Assembly (NCBI GenBank): GCA_028285685.1
Contig: JANQOR010000040.1
Span: forward strand, 62,001 to 126,000
DNA length: 64,000 bases
Reading direction: 5' to 3'
From: Cyclobacteriaceae bacterium
GTDB lineage: Bacteria > Bacteroidota > Bacteroidia > Cytophagales > Cyclobacteriaceae
This document shows, one piece after another, positions 42,919-51,209 of this stretch (its first letter is position 1; every line of letters begins with the position of its first letter). Made by a program: the position numbers and the translations under genes. A model generated the notes under the pieces. That model made no database searches, had not been told where the DNA came from, and saw nothing but the letters and a program-made list of their open reading frames with translations.

Positions 42919-45120
42919 ATGAAAAGGTTACTATTTTTTATTTGCGCATCACATAATATTCTGCTTCATGCTCAAAGCGAAGAAGATAACTTTCCGCCAC
43001 CTTCAGAACCCCCAGAATTAACTGCACGCCGAACAACGAATATGATCAATGTCGATGGTCGACTTGACGAAGAGGATTGGAGTAGAGGTGAGGTCGTATC
43101 GAACTTCTTCCGACGAGAACCGAGACAGGGCGGTTCTGTCAAATATGATACTGAAGTGAAATTTCTTTATGATGAGAAAAACCTGTACATAGGGGCATGG
43201 TGTAAGGATTCTGTAGGACTTAAGGGGATACGAGTCCAGGATTTGAGAAGGGATTTCAGCTGGGGTAACAACGATATTTTTGGAGTAGCTCTCGATCCTC
43301 AAAACCTAAAGCAGTACGCCCAGGCATTTCAAACCACTCCATATGGAAACCAGCGAGATTTTCAGAACTTCAGCGGAAGTTCATTTGATAGTGGGTGGAA
43401 TACGCTTTGGAAAGTGCGAACGCCAAGAGACAGCAAGGGATATACCGTTGAAATGGCGATCCCATTCAAGACACTTCGATATGATTTGCCTAAAGATGGA
43501 AAGCCCACGACATGGGGGGTGACGATGGTAAGGTATGCGAGAAGAGATATTGAGGTTTCCTCATACCCTGCAATTCCACAGTCATTTACTCCCTATCGAA
43601 TGACATATGCCGCGAGGTTAAGAGGAGTGGAGGTCCCGCCACCATCAGCAAACATTCGCATAGAACCTTACACCTTGTATCAATATGATCAAGCAAAAGA
43701 AGGTGGGTCAAACATTACTAGTGGAAATTCCAAATTAGGGGGAGATGTGAAATGGGCTGTCAATCCTAGGACAGTTGTTGATTTAACTTTGAATACAGAC
43801 TTTGCCCAAGCGGACGTTGACCGGGCTGTTAACAACCTTGAACGATTCAATATTTTTTTTCCGGAAAGAAGACAATTTTTCCTTGAAAACTCAGGAGTCT
43901 GGGCTGGGGGATTCCAGCGCTCAATTAGACCTTTTTTCAGTCGTCGAATTGGTTTGCAGGGGAACTTCAACGCTCAGCCAGCTCCAATAGATTTTGGAGC
44001 AAGGTTTACTCAACGTACAGATAAGCAAGCCATAGCCGGTCTGTTTGTTCGGCAGGGGCACACGAAGACCTCTCAAGCCTCGAATTTTGGGGTAGCTAGG
44101 TACTTGCGCAATTATAGTCGTGAAAATAACATAGGAGTGATGATAACTCACAGATCCGATGAAGAAGCTTCAGATATAGGCCTCGAATCGGACAACAACA
44201 CAACGATTACTGTTGATGGTCAAATAAGACCAACAAGTCAATGGGACATTCAATACCTAATGACAAGTTCTTTTGATGAGCAAAGTGGTAAAAATGGATA
44301 TGCCGGCAGAGTTTTTATTGGTAGGCAAACCAACAAATCTTATCTCACTTGGGTGACGGAAGTCATCGGTAATAACTATGATCCTGGAATTGGTTTTGTC
44401 AGGCAGACAAATGTGATTAGGCACAACCCCGGCTGGTACTATATATGGCGACCAAAAACCGATTTTATTCGCAGATGGGATCCTGGACTTTATGTAGAGT
44501 ATAATTCCGACGCTAACGATCCTTCTAGTTTTCAGCAATCAAGCTTGTATATTTTTCCAGTCTACACATGGTTCAGAGATAACAGTTTTTTAAAGATTTC
44601 ATTTACTCCGACATGGCAGAACATCAATTTTGATTTTGCTCCTTTGGGTCTGGCGATTGATCAGGATGAGTATTTCTACATCAGGTACGATCTAAGATAC
44701 AATACAGATCAGTCCAAAATTTGGTCTGTTCTGGCTTCATATAGTTTTGGAGATTTTTACGATGGAAGTCGACAACTCATTCGTTTGTCTGGCCGGCTAG
44801 CGCCAATACCGCATGCGGCAATTACAATTGACTATGAACGCAACAACCTTAGGAATATAGGAAGTGAAAATCAGAAATTGTCAACTGACCTTGTTACTTT
44901 AGGCTCCAGGCTAGCCTTGAATCCTAGAATACAATTATCTGCACTTTACCAATACAATGCGTTTGACGAACAGGGGAGGTGGAACGTTAGGGCGAGTTGG
45001 GAATATCAACCATTGTCTTTTGTTTACCTGGTTTTCAACAATACCAGAATAAATGGGTTGGAAAATCCAATTCGGGAACAGCAATTCATTTGCAAACTAA
45101 CCTTCTTGAAACAGTTTTAG
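42919..45120 (+). CDS. CBM9-like / DUF5916 outer-membrane protein (copy 2)
   Basis: 733 aa. Signal peptide about 1-18 (ending LHAQ). A CBM9-like domain follows a Pro-rich stretch (INVDGRLDEEDWSRGEVVSNFF; LYIGAWCKDSVG). The DUF5916 barrel region has the FFPERRQFFLEN and FFSRRIGLQGN hallmark near residues 310-350. C-terminal aromatic strands end KLTFLKQF, typical of outer-membrane barrels. It is a homologue of 7706-9895, with the same domain order and hallmark. A membrane AraC gene follows after 89 bases and a dyad (42874-42890) precedes it. Confidence 0.86.
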   Translation: MKRLLFFICASHNILLHAQSEEDNFPPPSEPPELTARRTTNMINVDGRLDEEDWSRGEVVSNFFRREPRQGGSVKYDTEVKFLYDEKNLYIGAWCKDSVGLKGIRVQDLRRDFSWGNNDIFGVALDPQNLKQYAQAFQTTPYGNQRDFQNFSGSSFDSGWNTLWKVRTPRDSKGYTVEMAIPFKTLRYDLPKDGKPTTWGVTMVRYARRDIEVSSYPAIPQSFTPYRMTYAARLRGVEVPPPSANIRIEPYTLYQYDQAKEGGSNITSGNSKLGGDVKWAVNPRTVVDLTLNTDFAQADVDRAVNNLERFNIFFPERRQFFLENSGVWAGGFQRSIRPFFSRRIGLQGNFNAQPAPIDFGARFTQRTDKQAIAGLFVRQGHTKTSQASNFGVARYLRNYSRENNIGVMITHRSDEEASDIGLESDNNTTITVDGQIRPTSQWDIQYLMTSSFDEQSGKNGYAGRVFIGRQTNKSYLTWVTEVIGNNYDPGIGFVRQTNVIRHNPGWYYIWRPKTDFIRRWDPGLYVEYNSDANDPSSFQQSSLYIFPVYTWFRDNSFLKISFTPTWQNINFDFAPLGLAIDQDEYFYIRYDLRYNTDQSKIWSVLASYSFGDFYDGSRQLIRLSGRLAPIPHAAITIDYERNNLRNIGSENQKLSTDLVTLGSRLALNPRIQLSALYQYNAFDEQGRWNVRASWEYQPLSFVYLVFNNTRINGLENPIREQQFICKLTFLKQF

Positions 45121-45209
45121 TATCTGTTGCTTGTTCCGAAGCAACCAATCTGTTCGTAGCTTCATCTTTGAACTGTCTTAGTTTGAACTTTAATTTGATC
45201 AGCTAACGA

Positions 45210-46298
45210 TTGACTGATTTGTTGAACACTATTACCATATTGGGTTCCATTCAAGGGTTTCTGCTGATAATACTTCTGATAGGTCGAAGAAAGAATAGGT
45301 CAGCCAATAGGTTTCTGAGTTTATACATTGTAGCCCTCGTAATAGGTTTACTCGAACCGCTAATCCTTGATCTGCGACTTTTCCAAAATAACACATGGAT
45401 GCTTGATGTCTTAGGGGGAGTTAGTTTTCTCTATGGCCCCATGCTGTATTTGTATGTGCGACAAGTCACCCATCCCGAAGTGCTTAGAGTGAGAGATTAT
45501 CGGATTCACTTTTCACCCTTTGCTATTTATAACCTTTTATTAGCACTCATTTTCGCTCGATTCGTAACGTTTGGCAACGTCGGTAGCATTGTCGAATTGT
45601 TGTTATATGAGCTGCTCTTTATTCAAATATTCTTCTATCTGGTCAAGTCAATGCTGATACTGCGGAACTATGGAAGAGAGAATCGTTTTTTGCTATCTCC
45701 TAACTTTCACTGGTTGAAGGGCTTCATAATACTCTCCTCCGTGGTGTATTTCATTTCATTCCTCTCATCCAATTTAATCATTTTAGGGTATGACTTTGGA
45801 CAGGGAATTAATCTATTTGTTCAATTTGCGTTGGTAGTTTTAGTCTATTTGGAGAGTGTTAGGGCTATGTTTCATTCCGATGAGATCAGGTTAAATCAGA
45901 AAGCACTCAAGAAGTCAGCCCTAACGGAAGAGGTTACAGGAAAAGTTAAGAGTGACTTGATTAACTACATGGCCAATCAACAACCTTACTTGAGCAAAGA
46001 TTTTACTTTGGATGTTGCTGCGAAAGCCCTTCAAACAAATAAGTACTATCTGTCTCAAATTGTTAATGAACAGTTACAAAAAACATTCCCTGATTTTGTC
46101 AATGAATATAGAATCTCATTAGTGAAGGAAAAACTCCACAATTCTGAATTGAATAGGTACACAATTTTTGGAATTGCCTCAGAATCAGGATTTAATTCTA
46201 AAAGTGCTTTCAACAGTGCCTTCAAGAAATTAGTTGGAATGACGCCATCTCAGTACCTGGAGTCCAGTCAGTTACTTCAGGATAGTCATTTTACATAG
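45210..46298 (+). CDS. Membrane-bound AraC-family regulator (copy 2)
   Basis: 362 aa. About seven TM helices (residues 5-215; TITILGSIQGFLLIILLIG at the start), then an AraC double HTH (about 255-355; LSKDFTLDVAAKALQTNKYYLSQIVNEQ; ESGFNSKSAFNSAFKKLVGMTPSQY). The start is TTG at 45210: the codon two positions upstream is TAA in frame, and the next Met lies in the middle of the membrane domain. It precedes the peptidase-DUF5686 fusion gene by 91 bases on the same strand, so that gene is a plausible target. Confidence 0.88.
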   Translation: MTDLLNTITILGSIQGFLLIILLIGRRKNRSANRFLSLYIVALVIGLLEPLILDLRLFQNNTWMLDVLGGVSFLYGPMLYLYVRQVTHPEVLRVRDYRIHFSPFAIYNLLLALIFARFVTFGNVGSIVELLLYELLFIQIFFYLVKSMLILRNYGRENRFLLSPNFHWLKGFIILSSVVYFISFLSSNLIILGYDFGQGINLFVQFALVVLVYLESVRAMFHSDEIRLNQKALKKSALTEEVTGKVKSDLINYMANQQPYLSKDFTLDVAAKALQTNKYYLSQIVNEQLQKTFPDFVNEYRISLVKEKLHNSELNRYTIFGIASESGFNSKSAFNSAFKKLVGMTPSQYLESSQLLQDSHFT

Positions 46299-46313
46299 CT
46301 ATTGTGGTTTCTT

Positions 46314-46335
46314 GTCCTGAATCAACAAACAGGAC
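46314..46335 (+). terminator. Possible weak hairpin between the AraC gene and the fusion peptidase gene
   Basis: GTCCTG and CAGGAC form a 6-bp stem with a 10-base loop shortly after the AraC stop, followed by an AT-rich stretch without a run of T. It could be a weak terminator or attenuator. Confidence 0.28.
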
Positions 46336-46389
46336 TCATTTAGTTATTATCAGTACCTCTTCTAGTTAAGCTCGATTTAAGATTGAGTG

Positions 46390-49300
46390 ATGGAAAAATA
46401 TCCACTAGCTATTCTTCTGATTATATTTCTTTCAGGCCCGATAGCCTCACAGGAGGCTCAAGCTCCTGAAGCTCGTAAGGAGGCGATTGTAAAAACTCAC
46501 TTCGGCGATTCCCTGGTAGACCAATATAGCTGGATGGAAGACCGAACTGATCCGGCAGTCTTGAACCATCTGTTTGCAGAAAACCAGTACCTTGAAAACA
46601 GTCTAGGTCATACACACAAGTTCCAGGAACATCTTGTCGACGAGTTCAAATCAAGAATGACCCCGCGAACAAGGCCTTCTTTACAAAGAAAAGTTGGAGA
46701 GTACCTTTACTATTCAACCCAAAGTAAAAGGGATGAGCATCCAATCTACTATAGAAGGAAATCTAGTGATCAGACCCAGGAAATAGTGTTGGAAGTAGCC
46801 AAAATTGACCCTGGAAATCCATTTATAAATCTTAAGAAGATATCACCCACTCTCAATGGAGAGATGATTGCCTATTCAGTGGACTATTTAGGAAATGAAG
46901 CACTCTCCGTTCATTTCAAAGATCAAAAAACCGGGACAAGGCTTGAGGATGAAGTGCCGATGACTAGTGACTTTTTCTGGTTGGAGGAAGGGAAGAGTAT
47001 TCTCTATGTGAAGAGAGATAGCTTATTTAGACCTAGAGGTGTGGCCATTCATCAATTGGGCGCACCAATCGATTCGGATGTGCTCACCTACAGTTCCCAG
47101 GACCCACACAGTTACATTGAAATTGAAAAGTCGACATCAGGCAGATATCATTTCTTATATGAATTCAGCCTTGACGGTCTTCAGGTGATGTTCATGGATG
47201 GAGAAAAGGAAAAGAAGGAATGGGAATATCTGGCACTTAAGGACTCTGAATGGGTTGTAGCAAATCATTTTAACAAAAGTGAAAACGACACAAGTGAACA
47301 CTTCTATTTGTATACGACCAAAAACAATCCCAATGGCAGAATCGCCAGGGTAAGCACAAAGAATCCAATGCAGTCCAGCTGGGAGACGTACCTTAACATT
47401 GAGGGTGCTCCCAATCAACGAATTGGAGTCGATTTCGGTGACGATCAGTTTGAGTCGTTCAGGATGTTTGAGGATTACATAGTGCTCTCGGTTGAGTCTC
47501 AAGCGAGGGTAAAATTCAAAGTGGTTGATCGTAGGACTGGGGAATCGTTTATGATAGAACCACCAGGTTCCATTTACACATCATATCCGGTCAAGTTCCA
47601 AGATTATACAGGGAGTAAATTCAGATTTTATCATTCTTCTTTCACCCAACCGTCAAGCATTTATGAAGTAGATCTTGCTACTCGGGAAAGTAAAAAAATA
47701 TGGCAGAGAAGGATCAAAGAGTACCGCGAAGAGAACTATGTTGCCTACCGAATATATGCTCCCTCAAAAGACGGAAAATTGATTCCTATGTCACTCCTTC
47801 ATAAAAAGGATATTGTGCTGGATGGCAATAATCCAGTAATAATTGATGGCTATGGAGCAGCAGGTACGTATCCCAATGTGAGATTCAACGGTTCGCCAAT
47901 GGTAAGTTTGTTGGAACGAGGAATCGTGTATGTAAAAACTCATCTTAGGGGAGACGGTGGTTTTGGAAGTGAATGGATCAAGGATGGTCGAATACTCAAA
48001 AAGAAGAATACGTTCTCAGACTTCGTTTCATGTGTCGAGCACTTGATAGATACTGGTTATACCAAACCTCAGAAGATAGTGGCAAGGGGAGGAAGTGCGG
48101 GTGGTCTGTTGATGGGAGTAGTAGCAAATTTAAGACCGGATCTCTTTAACGGATTGCACATTGGAGTTCCGGTGATGGATGCAGTAAGCTTTATGACCAA
48201 CGATTCAATGTTTGTGGTACCATATATGTATGCAGAGTTTGGGAACCCCGAAAATGAAGATGTTTATCGTTATATCAAATCATATTCTCCCTATCAAAAC
48301 ATAGTCTCTCAGCAATACCCAAATATGCTACTCTACTCCGCCTACAATGATTTGAGGGCTGGCTATTGGGAAGCAACAAAATATGTTGCCAAATTGAGAT
48401 CACTAAAGACTGATAATAATCCTATTTTGTTGCAGACCGATTTCAACGCGTCTCATGATTTGATCGGAGGCTTACAAAAGCGACTGCAGCAAACAGCGCT
48501 TGAATTTGCATGGTATTTCAAGATCTTGGGTATTGAGGAAGATTACACCAAATTAACAGGCAGAGTTACCAATACAGAAGGTCAACCACTTCCTTTCTCA
48601 CATGTGAATATTGCAGGGAAAAACAAAGGTACCGTTGCAAATGATAGTGGGTATTTCGAGCTGGAGATAAGAAGAAGGGACATCGAACTCGCTTTTTCGC
48701 ATGTGGGCTATGAATCAAAGACCCTTTCAGTAAAGAGTGAAAATTTAAGCCAACAATTACATATTGAACTGGCTGGTGAATCACTTATGCTTGATGAAGT
48801 GGTTATCTCTACAAATTATGAAAATCCTGCGCAGGAAATAATGAAGCAGGCTTTGGAGAGAAGAAAGATCTACAAGGAGAAATTGAATTCCTACTCAGCC
48901 AGAGTCTATGTACGCACAAGGCAATACCTGGAATCGCTCCCTGATAAGCTGCATCCTTTGATTGGTAAAAATACATTCCCGGAGAAAGGGATTTTTGAGC
49001 TTTCTGAAACGGAATCGGAAATCTACTACCAACAAAAGCCAAAGAGATTCAGGGAAATAATGGTGTCTTCCGTCAATAAGGTCAGAAGCAAGATCCGTCC
49101 ATTTAGTTGGCATAGAGCATCCAATATGGGCATTGATTTTTACAAGCAGCTAATTAAACTAGATGGACAAAGAGAGATCATTTCACCCTTCTCATCCAAC
49201 GCGTTTTTCTACTACAACTTCGAGTACCATGGACTTCAAAAACAAGGGAATCACTCTATACATAAGATTGAACTAAAGCCGAGAAGAGATTCAGACCCGG

Positions 49301-50928
49301 TTTTCGATGGCTACATTTATATAGCTGATAGCACTTGGGACTTATCTGCAATTGATGTCAAGATTAGACCCGTCAGCCTGAGGTTCCTGACCGCTGCATC
49401 TATTAATCAGAAGCTTCTCCCTCAAGAAGATGGTTTTTGGTTACCTGTTGCTCAAAACAAGAAGCTTAAGGCGAAGGTGCTCGGGGTGGAGCTACTATCA
49501 GATGACGATATGTTATATTCCGAGTATGATGTTAACCGGATATTCACTCGTGAGTTTTTTCAGAAGAGTTCCTTTGAAATTGATCCCGCTGCAAATAAAA
49601 AAGACTCAAGCTACTGGGAAATAAAGAGACCACTTCTTATGACGGATCATGAAAGAGAGTTTTATGGCAATGTGGATTCAGTGGAAAATTCTGCTAGGGT
49701 TAATAAGTATACCCTTGATAACTTGTTTGGAGGATTCAAAAACAAGCCGAGTGGCATTGGTCTACCTGAAATAGAGGTAAGTGGACTTTTTCAGGCCCTT
49801 CAGTTCAATACGGTAGAAGGTTGGAATGTTGATTTTGATCTTACTTATAGTAAGCGCGTCCCGTATTCGTCAAATAGGAAACTTACCTTTTTCAGCAATT
49901 GGAGATACGGTTTCTCTAATGAACAATTCAATGCAAGGGTTGGAACATTGTGGAATATCAACAGATCAAAATCCAAATTGCTTGAAGTCCAGGGCGGTCA
50001 ATATGTATTCCAGTTTAATGAAGCGAATCCAATTACACCGGCAGTAAACTCCCTTTACACACTCTTCCTTCGCAACAATTATATGAAAATCTACCAGAAA
50101 CTTTATGGACGGTTTTTGTATCAATCAGAAGTGAAAAGCGGACTATACGTTTTCACATCTTTGCAAATGGAAAAAAGAAGATCACTTGTCAACAACTCCA
50201 ACTACTCGTTCTCAAAAGGGAATGAACTTTTTACCACAAATGACCCTCAAAATCCAGGTAATCCATCAGCTTCATTTAATTCGCATCAAGCAGCTTTCGT
50301 AGAACTTGGGGCCAAGTACCAGTTCAATCAAAAATATGAAACGATAGGGGAGCGAAGAATTGTTAAGAGCTCGAATCCGACCGTCGGTTTTACCATCAAG
50401 AAGGGATTGAAAAATGTATTGGATAGTGAGATCTCGTTTACCAATGTTGATCTTTTTCTGGAAGGTAGAGCTAACCTTGGCGTTTTTGGAAGGAGCTCAC
50501 TGTTCTCAAACTACGGACGGTTCATTGAAAATAAGAATCTTTCCTTTGTTGACTATAAGCACTTCAATGGCAATCAAACGGACATCATTTTGCCACACGC
50601 CGAAGGCTCGGAAAATTTTACTCCTACGAGAAGTTTTCGACTACTTGATTATTATTCTATGAGCACTACCTCAGAGTACGTTCAGCTACACTACTCCCAT
50701 CATTTTAATGGGTTTATAATGAACAAATTACCACTTGTTAGAAAAACCAATTTCTCAAGCATTGCTGGATTTAGTTTTCTGGCGAACGGTGAGGGAACCT
50801 ACAGAGAAGTTTACCTAGGGTTCCGGAAAACAATCCTTCAAACGGTTACGTTTGGTCTGGACATTGTGAAAAGTACGGATCATAAGGGCGCAGGCGAACG
50901 AGGAATTAGGTTTGTGCTCAGAAATTAG
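46390..50928 (+). CDS. Oligopeptidase B-CarboxypepD_reg-DUF5686 fusion protein
   Basis: 1512 aa from the ATG at 46390 (the GTG just before it is less likely). Signal peptide about 1-20. Residues about 25-715 are an S9A prolyl oligopeptidase-like protein of the oligopeptidase B type: N-terminal propeller, DGYGAAGTYP, HLRGDGGFGSEW, KKKNTFSDF, and triad Ser569 (GGSAGG), Asp654 (YNDLRAGYWE) and His689 (ASHD). Residues about 722-800 are a CarboxypepD_reg-like domain (LTGRVTNTEGQPLPF; LDEVVIS). The remainder (about 805-1512) is DUF5686, an outer-membrane barrel family. The frame is continuous. A periplasmic peptidase tethered to an outer-membrane protein is implied. Confidence 0.9.
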   Translation: MEKYPLAILLIIFLSGPIASQEAQAPEARKEAIVKTHFGDSLVDQYSWMEDRTDPAVLNHLFAENQYLENSLGHTHKFQEHLVDEFKSRMTPRTRPSLQRKVGEYLYYSTQSKRDEHPIYYRRKSSDQTQEIVLEVAKIDPGNPFINLKKISPTLNGEMIAYSVDYLGNEALSVHFKDQKTGTRLEDEVPMTSDFFWLEEGKSILYVKRDSLFRPRGVAIHQLGAPIDSDVLTYSSQDPHSYIEIEKSTSGRYHFLYEFSLDGLQVMFMDGEKEKKEWEYLALKDSEWVVANHFNKSENDTSEHFYLYTTKNNPNGRIARVSTKNPMQSSWETYLNIEGAPNQRIGVDFGDDQFESFRMFEDYIVLSVESQARVKFKVVDRRTGESFMIEPPGSIYTSYPVKFQDYTGSKFRFYHSSFTQPSSIYEVDLATRESKKIWQRRIKEYREENYVAYRIYAPSKDGKLIPMSLLHKKDIVLDGNNPVIIDGYGAAGTYPNVRFNGSPMVSLLERGIVYVKTHLRGDGGFGSEWIKDGRILKKKNTFSDFVSCVEHLIDTGYTKPQKIVARGGSAGGLLMGVVANLRPDLFNGLHIGVPVMDAVSFMTNDSMFVVPYMYAEFGNPENEDVYRYIKSYSPYQNIVSQQYPNMLLYSAYNDLRAGYWEATKYVAKLRSLKTDNNPILLQTDFNASHDLIGGLQKRLQQTALEFAWYFKILGIEEDYTKLTGRVTNTEGQPLPFSHVNIAGKNKGTVANDSGYFELEIRRRDIELAFSHVGYESKTLSVKSENLSQQLHIELAGESLMLDEVVISTNYENPAQEIMKQALERRKIYKEKLNSYSARVYVRTRQYLESLPDKLHPLIGKNTFPEKGIFELSETESEIYYQQKPKRFREIMVSSVNKVRSKIRPFSWHRASNMGIDFYKQLIKLDGQREIISPFSSNAFFYYNFEYHGLQKQGNHSIHKIELKPRRDSDPVFDGYIYIADSTWDLSAIDVKIRPVSLRFLTAASINQKLLPQEDGFWLPVAQNKKLKAKVLGVELLSDDDMLYSEYDVNRIFTREFFQKSSFEIDPAANKKDSSYWEIKRPLLMTDHEREFYGNVDSVENSARVNKYTLDNLFGGFKNKPSGIGLPEIEVSGLFQALQFNTVEGWNVDFDLTYSKRVPYSSNRKLTFFSNWRYGFSNEQFNARVGTLWNINRSKSKLLEVQGGQYVFQFNEANPITPAVNSLYTLFLRNNYMKIYQKLYGRFLYQSEVKSGLYVFTSLQMEKRRSLVNNSNYSFSKGNELFTTNDPQNPGNPSASFNSHQAAFVELGAKYQFNQKYETIGERRIVKSSNPTVGFTIKKGLKNVLDSEISFTNVDLFLEGRANLGVFGRSSLFSNYGRFIENKNLSFVDYKHFNGNQTDIILPHAEGSENFTPTRSFRLLDYYSMSTTSEYVQLHYSHHFNGFIMNKLPLVRKTNFSSIAGFSFLANGEGTYREVYLGFRKTILQTVTFGLDIVKSTDHKGAGERGIRFVLRN

Positions 50929-51122
50929 AAAAGTAGACTATTGAAAACCAGGGGTAGAATACTTTGTTCTCATTAATCTCTCAGAGAATCTGCAGGATTA
51001 GTACTTATTGTTTGGATGGACAGTTTGGCTGTAGAGGGTCTGGCTATTATGATATTTCAAAATGAATAGGTGTGCTGAGATCCCTATTTAGGTATATACA
51101 ATCATACTTTGCTGTGAACAAT

Positions 51123-51137
51123 TTTCATATCTTGCTA
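51123..51137 (-). promoter_or_regulatory. Dyad-like element upstream of the TonB receptor, reversed
   Basis: Minus strand reads TAGCAAGATATGAAA: left half perfect, right half partial. It lies 72 bases upstream of the receptor start but in the opposite orientation to the other members, so it may be incidental. Confidence 0.28.
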
Positions 51138-51209
51138 TCAGAGATCTTCATGTCCTGATTGTTCTAAATATAATTGCTATCATTACAAAATTTCAATAGC
51201 TAATAAGGT

